In this document: positions 41,474 through 49,126 of the stretch, in pieces | How positions within the stretch are numbered: position 1 is the first letter of the stretch | Layout of the letters: the number at the start of each line of letters is the position of its first letter | Assembly: GCA_017383445.1 (NCBI GenBank) | Contig: JAFNXQ010000021.1 | Coordinates: forward strand, 1-57,292 | Reading direction: 5' to 3' | From: Alistipes sp. | GTDB taxonomy: Bacteria > Bacteroidota > Bacteroidia > Bacteroidales > Rikenellaceae | Length of the DNA: 57,292 bases | The notes under the pieces: generated by a model | Told to the model about the DNA's origin: nothing | Seen by the model: the letters and a program-made list of their open reading frames with translations, nothing else | Databases searched by the model: none | Position numbers and translations under genes: made by a program

Positions 41474-43798
41474 ATGAACAAAATTTCGAGAATAATTCTG
41501 CTTGCAGCGGCCATCTTTATCTGCTCGGCAGCACAGGCACAGGAGGCTGATTTCCGCCCCGCCGACCTTGTACGCCCGATGATGGGCACAGCCGATCCGG
41601 GCAACGTAACACCCATTGCGACAGCACCTTTCGGTATGGTGGGCTTGGGTCCTGACACATTCTACTGGGGTTCGGGTTACAAATACTATCACGGCCACAT
41701 AAAGGGTTTCAGCCACACGCACAAGTGCGGTCAGGGTGGTACCGACTTTATGGATATTATGTTTATGCCGCTGGCATCGCCCGACTGGCTGGGTGGTGAC
41801 CGTTGCCCCTCGGAGTTCTCGGCACCCTACTCTCACGACAAGGACAAGGAACACGTCGAGCCGGGTTATTACAGCGTGAAGCTGCTCGACAGCGACATCA
41901 AGGTAGAGCTCACCGCCACCTCGCGTTGCGGTATGCACCGCTACACCTACCCCAAGGGCAAGAGCCGTCAGATTTTCCTCGATATGAAGCACGGCGGACG
42001 TGGCTCATGCACCATCATTCCCGAAGATGACTGGGATACCGTACGCACAGCCCGCATCGAGCTGGTCGATGACCGCACCATACGCGGATACCGCATATCA
42101 AACGGCTGGGTACCCGAGATGCACGTCTATTTCTACGCCGAGTTCTCGGAGCCTATCAAAAATATCACACTCTACAACCACTGCCGCCGACAGGAGGGTG
42201 TAACCGAGTGGGAATCAACCGATGTACGTGCCGTCGTGGAGTTTGGCGAGGGTGATGCTCCTGTGGTGGCTCGCGTGGGTATCTCTCCGGCAAGCATGGA
42301 GGGTGCTCGCAAGAATGTGAAGAAGGAGATAAAGACCTGGGATTTCGACAAGGTGCGTCAGAAGATGAACAACCTATGGAATGAGACCCTCGCGGCAATC
42401 ATCATCGACGATGAGAACTCACCCGAGAAGGAGGCCTTCTACACAAGCCTCTACTTTGCTCACCTCTACCCGCAGCTCTACTCCGACGTTACGGGCGAGT
42501 ATCGTTCATCGGACATCAAGGTACACAAGGGCAAGTTCAACTACTATGGTGGTTGTTTCAGCCCATGGGATACCTTCCGCACGCAGATTCCGCTCATCAC
42601 GATTCTCCACCCCGAGGTGATGAACGACCTTGTAAAGACCCTGCAGGAGCACTACAACAACTGCGGCATGTTGCCCGTATGGTTGCTGGCAGGTCAGGAG
42701 AATATGTGTATGATTGGCTATAACTCGGTGCCGACAATCTCGGACATCTACTCAAAGGGCATCCGCAAGTACGATGTTGAGGCGATATATGACGCTATGA
42801 AGGTTTCGGCCAACAAGGATACCTTCGGCTACTTCCTGCGTCAGTTCCGAGGCGCTCGCTACTACAACAAATATGGCTATGTTCCATGCGACTTGGAGAT
42901 TAGTTCGGTATCAAAGACGCTGGAATACAGCTATGCCGACTGGTCGCTGGCACAGATGGCGAAGGCTCTGGGCAAGAAGGATGACTATGACTACTACATT
43001 CAGCGTGCCGCACGCTATAAGAATCTGTTTGACCCCGAAGTGGGCTTTATGCGTGGTAAAGACAGCAACGGCAACTGGCGTACGCCGTTTGACCCCTTCT
43101 ACTCGAACCACTACCAGCCCGATGATGACTTCTGCGAGGGTACATCGTGGTCGTGGACCTTCTTCGTGCCGCACGATGTTGCAGGTTTGGCCGATTTGAT
43201 GGGTGGCGAGGAGAAGTTTGTCGAGAAGCTCGATTCTCTGTTCCTTGTAAGCTCGCACGTTACAGGCCCTAACCCCGCATCGGACATCACGGGTCGCGTA
43301 GGTCAGTATGCCCACGGCAACGAGCCGGCACATCAGATACTCTATATGTACAACTATGTAGGTCAGCCGTGGCGTGCCCACAAGAAGATCAGCGACATCC
43401 TCTACACCCTCTATCGCCCCACTCCTGGCGGAATTTGCGGTAATGACGATAGCGGACAGATGTCGGCATGGTATATTATGAGTGCAATGGGTATCTTCCC
43501 GCAGATGCACGGAAACGGTGTTTATTGCGTCGGAACGCCTATGTTCAAGAGTCTTAAATTGAAGCATGGCAAGGGTACGCTTACGATTCTCGCACCCGAG
43601 GCATCGCGCGAAAACTGCTATGTGCAGTCACTCAAAGTCAATGGCAAGCCCTATACCAAGACTTGGTTCCACCACAACGACCTCTTCGGCCGAGATAATG
43701 TTTTGGAGTTCGAGATGGGCCCCGAGCCTAACAAAGCGTGGGGAGCAGCCGTGGAGGATAGACCCAAGTCTATGCGTGACGAGAAGTGGGAGGATTAG
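41474..43798 (+). CDS. GH92 family alpha-mannosidase (2)
   Basis: The 774-residue protein has a signal peptide ending AQAQ (about 23), so it is exported. GH92 motifs are present: LVRPMMGTADPGNVTP, IKGFSHTHKCGQGG, the acid motif CEGTSWSWTFFVPHD and GNDDSGQMSAWYIMSAMGIF. It is a calcium-dependent exo-alpha-mannosidase by family. Compared with the other GH92 here it keeps GFSHTH and the more usual GNDDSGQMSAWY sequence, so it looks closer to the characterised enzymes; the two probably act on different mannosyl linkages. It is a single-gene unit with a strong shared terminator. Confidence 0.94.
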   Translation: MNKISRIILLAAAIFICSAAQAQEADFRPADLVRPMMGTADPGNVTPIATAPFGMVGLGPDTFYWGSGYKYYHGHIKGFSHTHKCGQGGTDFMDIMFMPLASPDWLGGDRCPSEFSAPYSHDKDKEHVEPGYYSVKLLDSDIKVELTATSRCGMHRYTYPKGKSRQIFLDMKHGGRGSCTIIPEDDWDTVRTARIELVDDRTIRGYRISNGWVPEMHVYFYAEFSEPIKNITLYNHCRRQEGVTEWESTDVRAVVEFGEGDAPVVARVGISPASMEGARKNVKKEIKTWDFDKVRQKMNNLWNETLAAIIIDDENSPEKEAFYTSLYFAHLYPQLYSDVTGEYRSSDIKVHKGKFNYYGGCFSPWDTFRTQIPLITILHPEVMNDLVKTLQEHYNNCGMLPVWLLAGQENMCMIGYNSVPTISDIYSKGIRKYDVEAIYDAMKVSANKDTFGYFLRQFRGARYYNKYGYVPCDLEISSVSKTLEYSYADWSLAQMAKALGKKDDYDYYIQRAARYKNLFDPEVGFMRGKDSNGNWRTPFDPFYSNHYQPDDDFCEGTSWSWTFFVPHDVAGLADLMGGEEKFVEKLDSLFLVSSHVTGPNPASDITGRVGQYAHGNEPAHQILYMYNYVGQPWRAHKKISDILYTLYRPTPGGICGNDDSGQMSAWYIMSAMGIFPQMHGNGVYCVGTPMFKSLKLKHGKGTLTILAPEASRENCYVQSLKVNGKPYTKTWFHHNDLFGRDNVLEFEMGPEPNKAWGAAVEDRPKSMRDEKWED

Positions 43799-43820
43799 GT
43801 TTTCTCTCACAGCAAAAACA

Positions 43821-43860
43821 AACAGCCGACTTAACGCAATGTTAAGTCGGCTGTTTTGTT
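43821..43860. terminator. Bidirectional terminator after GH92 (2)
   Basis: AACAGCCGACTTAAC (43821-43835) pairs perfectly over 15 bases with GTTAAGTCGGCTGTT (43841-43855), loop GCAAT, with A and T tracts on the two sides. It serves GH92 (2) and the convergent DUF2752 gene. Confidence 0.9.
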
Positions 43861-44249
43861 TATAACATCAATAGTTGCTCCTGAACGCAAGGTATATTTC
43901 GCACAACCCACCACACAATCGTCAGGGCGAGAAATATCAACACCACCGTCGGGTGCTGGATATAACGCCGTGCCGCCTGCACTCTCCTGCCTCGGCCGAA
44001 GGTTGTAACCAATACGGCAATCAAATAGGGAATCGATATTGCCAAAAAGTAGTTATACCTCAATGCCGTTACAATATCGCCGTACAAAAGGGCGTGTGCT
44101 GCCCTCTGCACCCCACACGCCGGGCAATCAAGCCCCGTAAGATAGTGAAACGGACACTTCGGAACAAAGCGAGAAGTTGCAGGGTCAACGAGAATATAAA
44201 GGCACAGAAGAGCAATAGCGACAATGCCTATCACAAAATATTTTTTCAT
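43860..44249 (-). CDS. DUF2752 small membrane protein
   Basis: The 129-residue protein has three membrane helices (about 5-22, 65-85, 100-118) and the DUF2752 signature CPFHYLTGLDCPACGVQRAAHALLYGD followed by ALRYNYFL, read in pieces (CPACGVQRAAH). The Cys-Pro-x-Cys could bind metal or form a disulphide. The function of the family is unknown. It lies 21 bases after the CD225 gene, a pairing seen in other Bacteroidetes. Confidence 0.9.
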   Translation of the reverse strand: MKKYFVIGIVAIALLCLYILVDPATSRFVPKCPFHYLTGLDCPACGVQRAAHALLYGDIVTALRYNYFLAISIPYLIAVLVTTFGRGRRVQAARRYIQHPTVVLIFLALTIVWWVVRNIPCVQEQLLML

Positions 44250-44270
44250 CCCGAAGCCCTACGTAATCCG

Positions 44271-44546
44271 TTACAACCAACCCTCTTCTATGAGTCGTCC
44301 AGCAATAATTGCCAAAACAATAGTCATAACATTTATAACTATACCCAAAATGGCTGAAATAATCACCCATTTCTTTGCTTCATCAGAGCATCTTAAAGCC
44401 TCATCATACTCTCCGTGATCCCAAAGTCTATCTACCTTCACAGAGTTTACAATGGCTATAATACTAAAAGGCCAGCAGCACAAGATGAGTGTAACGATAG
44501 CCCAAGCCAAATAGTTGTCGGGGCGTCTTCCTATAACTTCGTTCAT
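44271..44546 (-). CDS. CD225/dispanin-family membrane protein
   Basis: The 91-residue protein has the CD225 pattern: NYLAWAIVTLILCCWPFSIIAIVNSVKVDRL, then ALRCSDEAKKWVIISAIL and a second hydrophobic segment, so two membrane-inserted helices. The same family includes animal IFITM proteins that affect membrane fusion; bacterial members have no known role. It is first in a two-gene run with DUF2752. A -7 element (44693-44700) implies a leader of about 140 bases with a folded region at 44598-44656. Confidence 0.9.
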   Translation of the reverse strand: MNEVIGRRPDNYLAWAIVTLILCCWPFSIIAIVNSVKVDRLWDHGEYDEALRCSDEAKKWVIISAILGIVINVMTIVLAIIAGRLIEEGWL

Positions 44547-44597
44547 AATTAAGTTGAGTTAGTTTGCCGTGACCCCTCGTGGCGGTTATAAAAATAA

Positions 44598-44656
44598 GAA
44601 AGTGTGAGGTCAATTAGTTTATCTTTATTTTCAGAGATAAAGGCTAATACACTTTC
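44598..44656. promoter_or_regulatory. Bulged 20-bp hairpin in the leader of the CD225-DUF2752 transcript
   Basis: GAAAGTGT (44598-44605) pairs with ACACTTTC (44649-44656). Inside, ATTAG plus TTTATCT (44613-44624) pair with AGATAAA plus CTAAT (44635-44648), with a GG bulge. The loop is about 10 bases. No T-run is attached. Confidence 0.45.
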
Positions 44657-44692
44657 ATCAAAAAAACATTCACACTACCCAGCGGATAGTTA

Positions 44693-44700
44693 CAAATGTA
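44693..44700 (-). promoter_or_regulatory. Candidate -7 element (TACATTTG) for CD225-DUF2752
   Basis: The minus strand reads TACATTTG with TTG at 44718-44720 (spacer 17), 147 bases before the ATG at 44546. Confidence 0.45.
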
Positions 44701-44760
44701 TGAAAAAAATTACATTTCAAGCAATCTTTCTGAATTATATGAATTAAAATAGATTCTCAC

Positions 44761-44821
44761 GCATTTGTTTTCGTCACGCTGAGAAGGGCAACGCCCGACG
44801 TGAGCGTCTGAAAACAAATGC
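44761..44821. repeat. Palindromic intergenic element with nested stems
   Basis: GCATTTGTTTTC (44761-44772) is an exact inverted copy of GAAAACAAATGC (44810-44821). Nested inside are ACGCT/AGCGT (44776-44780, 44803-44807) and GGGC/GCCC (44786-44789, 44793-44796) with an AAC loop. The form resembles a repeated extragenic palindrome. The rest of the 374-base gap 44547-44920 holds the leader hairpin and a terminator but no gene. Confidence 0.5.
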
Positions 44822-44858
44822 TCAGAATGACGCTACCTGAGAACGATACTATTTCGAC

Positions 44859-44902
44859 AAAACACCACAGCCGACACTCAAAAGTATCGGCTGCAGTGTT
44901 TT
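44859..44902. terminator. Terminator after the SGNH hydrolase
   Basis: AAAACAC and CAGCCGA pair with TCGGCTG and GTGTTTT (44859-44874, 44887-44902) around a two-base mismatch, with A and T tracts at the ends; on the minus strand it closes the SGNH hydrolase gene. Confidence 0.8.
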
Positions 44903-44920
44903 ATCTGCCCTATTGTTCGG

Positions 44921-45625
44921 CTACTTCATCGGCTGATGACGGTGGTTTTTCTTCACTTTCAACACCTTATCTATCGCTTCGCAGACCATAGGCTCGTTGA
45001 TTGTGCGGTAACACTCCAAGTTAAGATGGCAGCCATCGAAGGTCCACTTCTCGGGCAGGCCACCCTCATCGGTCGTGAGGGCCGAATGATAGTCAAGATA
45101 GAAAATCTTGTTCTCCTCGGCGTAAGCACGAATCATCTTGTTCAGCTCACGAATAGGCTCTGCCGGCTTCAACTCCTTTCGCCAGCTGAATACCGCACAA
45201 GGAGGAACAGAGCACAGGATAACCTTTATGCCGTTCATCTTCGCAAGCTCGCACATCGAAGCGATATTTCCCAGAATATTCTCGTGGGCAATATAACCGT
45301 TATTACGAGCAATGTCGTTGGTACCCGCCATAATAACCACCACTCGCGGATTCAGGTCGATGACATCCTGACGAAAACGCACCAGCATCTCGGCTGTGGT
45401 CTGCCCGCTGATGCCTCGTCCAACGAAGTTATTCTTCGTGAAGAACTCCGGGTCCTGCGAAGCCCACTGCTCGGTGATGGAGTTACCAATAAAGACCGCA
45501 TCGGGGCGTTCCGTAACACTCTTATTTGCCTCGGCATAACGGCCGAACTTTGCCCAGTCATTGGTTTGTGCCGAAGCTGAAAAAACAAACACCAGAGCAA
45601 TTGCAAGCAATAAAAATCTTTTCAT
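44921..45625 (-). CDS. Exported SGNH/GDSL hydrolase
   Basis: The 234-residue protein has a signal peptide ending SAQ (about 20). Block I FIGNSIT supplies the nucleophile (Ser49), block II is GRGISGQTT, block III is MAGTNDI with the oxyanion Asn, and block V DGCHLN supplies the Asp and His. SGNH enzymes remove acyl or acetyl groups from glycans, lipids or wall components; the substrate is unknown. The start at 45625 was chosen for the signal peptide, with the -7 candidates just upstream; an ATG at 45664 would leave a non-standard leader. Confidence 0.92.
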   Translation of the reverse strand: MKRFLLLAIALVFVFSASAQTNDWAKFGRYAEANKSVTERPDAVFIGNSITEQWASQDPEFFTKNNFVGRGISGQTTAEMLVRFRQDVIDLNPRVVVIMAGTNDIARNNGYIAHENILGNIASMCELAKMNGIKVILCSVPPCAVFSWRKELKPAEPIRELNKMIRAYAEENKIFYLDYHSALTTDEGGLPEKWTFDGCHLNLECYRTINEPMVCEAIDKVLKVKKNHRHQPMK

Positions 45626-45666
45626 AACATATCTGTTTAGTTGTTCAACGCATAGTTTATACACTA

Positions 45667-45682
45667 CAAAAATACAAATTTA
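45667..45682 (-). promoter_or_regulatory. Candidate -7 elements for the SGNH hydrolase
   Basis: Two adjacent minus-strand matches, TATTTTTG (45667-45674) and TAAATTTG (45675-45682), lie 42-57 bases before the ATG at 45625. Confidence 0.45.
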
Positions 45683-45716
45683 TGCTCTAACTGTACGCTG
45701 TTTCGGTGATTTTTGT

Positions 45717-45724
45717 TATTTTTG
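45717..45724 (+). promoter_or_regulatory. Candidate -7 element (TATTTTTG) for the cysteate synthase-manA operon
   Basis: TATTTTTG followed by CAC matches the -7 consensus, 32 bases before the ATG at 45757. Confidence 0.55.
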
Positions 45725-45756
45725 CACATTAGTATAAATTATCCAATCCAAGAAAA

Positions 45757-47052
45757 ATGAGTAATTTCAAACCTACAAGCTATACGCTGCAGTGCGTAGC
45801 CACAGGTCACGAATTCGCCGACCACGGTTGGGATTTGGCCGATAATGAATGTTGCGAGCCTTCATTGGTAAGAGCAATCTACGAGAAGAAGAAAATCGAG
45901 GTAAAGGATGAGTTGGGCTTCTATCGCTTCTGCGACTGGCTTCCTGTAAAGCGTATGTTGAAGGGGTCGGCGGCTCCCGTTACATTCCGTAGCAAGGCTT
46001 TGGCAGCTCACCTGGGCTTGGAGAATCTCTACATCACACTGAATGGTTATAGTCCGGCACATGGTGCCAAGATGACCACCTGCTCGTTCAAGGAGACCGA
46101 GGCATATAGTGTATGTGGCCGTATGAGTGACGACGAGAAACGCGTTTTGGTTGTTGCCTCTGCCGGAAATACAGCTCGTGCCTTTGCAAAGGTGTGCTCG
46201 GAGAATAATATCCGTCTGCTACTCTCTGTTCCTGCCGACAACCTCGATGCTATGTGGTTTGAGAAGCCATTGAACCCCTGCGTGAAACTTATCGCCTGCG
46301 AGAAGGGTGGCGACTATTTTGACGCCATTCGTTTGAGTGATATGGCTCTGCAATCGCCCATGTTCTTTGCCGAGGGCGGTGCAAAGAATGTTGCACGCCG
46401 CGATGGTATGGCTACAACGATGCTCTCTGCAGCAACAACCATTGGCCGCATACCCGACTACTATTTCCAGGCCGTAGGCAGCGGTACAGGAGCTATCGCA
46501 GCATGGGAGGCTAATCTCCGACTGATTGAGGATGGAGGCTATGGCGACAATATCGCCAAGCTGATGGTATCACAGAATGCTCCATTCGTGCCGATGTACG
46601 ACGCTTGGAGGGCCGACTCTCGCGAGATGCTCCCTTATGAGCCTCACCGTGCACGTCGCGACGCCAGCATCATCGATGCGAAGGTATTGTCAAACCGCAA
46701 ACCTCCTTACGGCATCAAGGGTGGTCTGTACGACGCTTTGAAGGCAACAGATGGCGATATTCTGGTCGTAACAAACGCACAGAGCCGCAAGGCTGCACGC
46801 CTGTTTGAGGAGCTGGAAGGCATTGACATCCACCCCGCAGCAGCCGTTGCCACAGCATCACTCATCAAGGCCGTAGAGGGCGGTCAGGTGGATAAGAAGG
46901 CTACCATTATGCTCAACATCACCGGTGCAGGTGAGAAGCGATTCAAGGCCGAGCACGAAGTTTTCCAGCTTCAGCCAGAGAAGGTTTTCCCATTGAATGT
47001 TGAGGCAGACGCTGTTATTGAGGCAGTAGAAGCAATGTTTACCGAGGAGTAA
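45757..47052 (+). CDS. Cysteate synthase-like PLP enzyme (threonine synthase family)
   Basis: The 431-residue protein belongs to fold-type II PLP enzymes. The PLP lysine is in TTCSFKETEAYSV (Lys112), preceded by LNGYSPAHGAKM; VVASAGNTARAFA binds the phosphate, and the C-terminal MLNITGAGEKRF motif closes the site. Ordinary threonine synthases have a PTGSFKD-type lysine motif; TCSFKE in a GYSP context is what I recall for cysteate synthase, which makes L-cysteate from O-phosphoserine and sulfite. In Alistipes and relatives cysteate feeds sulfonolipid (capnine) synthesis. A diverged threonine synthase is the alternative. It is 14 bases before manA. Confidence 0.75.
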   Translation: MSNFKPTSYTLQCVATGHEFADHGWDLADNECCEPSLVRAIYEKKKIEVKDELGFYRFCDWLPVKRMLKGSAAPVTFRSKALAAHLGLENLYITLNGYSPAHGAKMTTCSFKETEAYSVCGRMSDDEKRVLVVASAGNTARAFAKVCSENNIRLLLSVPADNLDAMWFEKPLNPCVKLIACEKGGDYFDAIRLSDMALQSPMFFAEGGAKNVARRDGMATTMLSAATTIGRIPDYYFQAVGSGTGAIAAWEANLRLIEDGGYGDNIAKLMVSQNAPFVPMYDAWRADSREMLPYEPHRARRDASIIDAKVLSNRKPPYGIKGGLYDALKATDGDILVVTNAQSRKAARLFEELEGIDIHPAAAVATASLIKAVEGGQVDKKATIMLNITGAGEKRFKAEHEVFQLQPEKVFPLNVEADAVIEAVEAMFTEE

Positions 47053-47066
47053 GAGAGTTTTTAGTT

Positions 47067-48053
47067 ATGTTATACCCCATTAAATTTATTCCCCGCCTGA
47101 AAGAACGTCTTTGGGGCGGATACGAACTTTTAGCCAAAGCGAAGGCCGGTAAGGCGAAGAATATCGACCCCACAAAGCCCTATGGCGAGAGTTGGGAGTT
47201 GTCGGCTGTTGCCGGCGACGTGTCGGTCGTTGCCAATGGAATGCTCAAACGCAACAACCTCGAAGAGATTATCGAGGTATATATGGGCAATCTTATAGGC
47301 GATAAAATATATGACAAGTATGGTCTTACATTTCCGCTACTGATAAAGAGCCTCGATTGCCACGACGTACTCTCGGTGCAGGTGCATCCCGACGATGAGC
47401 TGGCGGCCGAACGCCACAACTCATACGGCAAGACCGAGATGTGGTATGTGGTAGCAGCCGAGGAGGGTGCTTCGCTGTATGTGGGCTTCAAGAACAACAA
47501 AATCACACGCGAGGAGTATATCGCAGCCGTAGGCGAGGATCGTCTGCATGAGATTCTGAACGAGATAAAGGTAAAGGCGGGCGATACTTTCTTCATTCCG
47601 GCGGGTACTGTTCACGCCTTGGGCAAGGGTATTGAGGTGCTGGAGATTCAGCAGACTTCGGATATCACCTACCGCATATATGACTGGAACAGAGTGGATG
47701 ACAATGGCAATCCTCGCGAATTACATACTGCTCTGGCGGTGGATGCCATCGACTTCACACGCGACAGCGACTCCTGCATAATGCGTTACACCACACGCCA
47801 GAACGAGGCCGTTACGCTGGTCGATTGCGACTACTTTACCACCAACATCATCGAGCTGAATGGCAAGATGGAGAAGGAGCTGGTCGAGCTGGACTCTTTC
47901 GTGCTGTATATGTGTGCCGAGGGCGGAGCCGATATCACCGCAGGTGGCCACACCGAGCATATCGACGCATGGGAGCTGGTAATGATTCCCGCCGAGGCTG
48001 ACAGCGTGGAGATTAAGGGCGAAGGAAAACTTTTGGAGGTATATATCAAATAG
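47067..48053 (+). CDS. manA: Class I mannose-6-phosphate isomerase
   Basis: The 328-residue protein is a zinc cupin of the ManA family: the zinc ligands are in SVQVHPDDE (Gln, His), KTEMWYV (Glu) and PAGTVHALG (His), and the basic QTSDITYRIYDWNR completes the site. It interconverts mannose-6-phosphate and fructose-6-phosphate, linking mannose released by the GH92 enzymes to glycolysis or supplying GDP-mannose. It lies 14 bases after the cysteate synthase-like gene and ends at a terminator shared with queG. Confidence 0.96.
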   Translation: MLYPIKFIPRLKERLWGGYELLAKAKAGKAKNIDPTKPYGESWELSAVAGDVSVVANGMLKRNNLEEIIEVYMGNLIGDKIYDKYGLTFPLLIKSLDCHDVLSVQVHPDDELAAERHNSYGKTEMWYVVAAEEGASLYVGFKNNKITREEYIAAVGEDRLHEILNEIKVKAGDTFFIPAGTVHALGKGIEVLEIQQTSDITYRIYDWNRVDDNGNPRELHTALAVDAIDFTRDSDSCIMRYTTRQNEAVTLVDCDYFTTNIIELNGKMEKELVELDSFVLYMCAEGGADITAGGHTEHIDAWELVMIPAEADSVEIKGEGKLLEVYIK

Positions 48054-48083
48054 TTTTCAAAATAATTCTGCCTTACGCGAAGC

Positions 48084-48126
48084 AACAAGGGTGTCTGACG
48101 TTTATTCTCAGACACCCTTGTTTTTT
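48084..48126. terminator. Bidirectional terminator overlapping the 3' end of queG
   Basis: AACAAGGGTGTCTGA (48084-48098) pairs perfectly with TCAGACACCCTTGTT (48108-48122), loop CGTTTATTC, with a T-run to 48126. The queG stop TGA (48108-48110 on the minus strand) is inside the right arm. Confidence 0.9.
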
Positions 48127-49025
48127 ATTACATTCTGCTGTATTCGCCGCAGCCCACTGCGTTTAAGTGGTGTGGAGCCAAACCTCAACGCAAAATCCTC
48201 TTCACTCATCGCCAGCCACTCCTCGGCCGATATCTCGGAGGGTAAGAACTCGGGGCTATACACTTCGCCCTCTGAATCTGTCTGATTTTTGTTATATGGA
48301 CAACACAGCTGACACTCGTCACATCCAAAAATCCAGCCACCCAGATCAAGCTCGCAATGCGGTTCAGCCTCAATCGTGTGGCACGAGATGCAACGCGATG
48401 TATCGACTCCCCTGCTCTCCATTATGGCATTGGTCGGGCAAGCATCCACACAACGTCGGCACTCACCACAGCCGACACCCTCATAACGTCGGTCGTAGCG
48501 ACTGACTTCGTCATCCAGCAGCAACACGCCCAGCAACAGAGCCGATCCATATTGTGGCGTCACGAGCAGCGACTGCCGCCCTATCCAGCCCAGACCCGCC
48601 TCTACAGCATACTGTTTTTCGGATAGCGGTTCGGAATCAACAAAGGCTCGTCCCTGCAACTGCGGATACTCCGTCTGCAACGATTTGAGCATCTGCTGCA
48701 ACATCTTTTTGACGCTTTTGTGGTAGTCACGGCGGCAGGCGTAAGAGGCTATTTTTGTTCGGCTTTCGGCGTGATAAGCCTTATCTTGAAGCAACTTATA
48801 ACGCACAGCACACACCACCACGCTACGAGCTCCCTCGACCAGTCGAGCTGCATCAAAACGTTTCTCACAATTGCGATGCATATACTCCAGCGATGAGGCA
48901 TATCCGTCATTCAGCCACTCTCTAAACGCAACCTCGCCCGCAACCAAAGGCCGGGCCGTCGTAACACCGCAGAGGTCAAAGCCTGCAGCCGATGCAACTC
49001 TTTTTATGTCAGAATACTCTATCAT
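48108..49025 (-). CDS. queG: Epoxyqueuosine reductase QueG
   Basis: The 305-residue protein matches QueG: an N-terminal cobalamin-type domain (AGFDLCGVTTARPL, VEAGLGWIGRQSLLVTPQYGS in pieces) and two 4Fe-4S motifs, CGECRRCVDACP and CISC...CDECQLCCPYNK. QueG performs the last step of queuosine synthesis, reducing epoxyqueuosine in tRNA. The C-terminus (FGSTPLKRSGLRRIQQNVI) is the usual end of the family. The last four codons and the stop lie in the terminator. The gene is divergent from the acyl-CoA ligase. Confidence 0.95.
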   Translation of the reverse strand: MIEYSDIKRVASAAGFDLCGVTTARPLVAGEVAFREWLNDGYASSLEYMHRNCEKRFDAARLVEGARSVVVCAVRYKLLQDKAYHAESRTKIASYACRRDYHKSVKKMLQQMLKSLQTEYPQLQGRAFVDSEPLSEKQYAVEAGLGWIGRQSLLVTPQYGSALLLGVLLLDDEVSRYDRRYEGVGCGECRRCVDACPTNAIMESRGVDTSRCISCHTIEAEPHCELDLGGWIFGCDECQLCCPYNKNQTDSEGEVYSPEFLPSEISAEEWLAMSEEDFALRFGSTPLKRSGLRRIQQNVIKNKGV

Positions 49026-49040
49026 CTGCTAAATTTGGCT

Positions 49041-49079
49041 CAAAAATAGTGAAAATTCCACTATTTTTCAGTACATTTG
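49041..49079. promoter_or_regulatory. Divergent promoters and 10-bp inverted repeat between queG and the acyl-CoA ligase
   Basis: AAAAATAGTG (49042-49051) and CACTATTTTT (49059-49068) are exact inverted copies with a spacer of 7. The left arm overlaps a minus-strand TATTTTTG (49041-49048) for queG; a plus-strand TACATTTG (49072-49079) serves the ligase, 48 bases before its ATG. The repeat could be an operator for both. Confidence 0.5.
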
Positions 49080-49126
49080 CCACGTCGCGAATATATTTTT
49101 ATTCAAACAAGATTAAACCTATTCTT

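Noticed and set aside
35898..47052. Hdr-like operon plus cysteate synthase as a sign of coenzyme M synthesis
   Set aside because: No other CoM or methanogenesis genes are seen, and cysteate is explained by sulfonolipid synthesis in this group.
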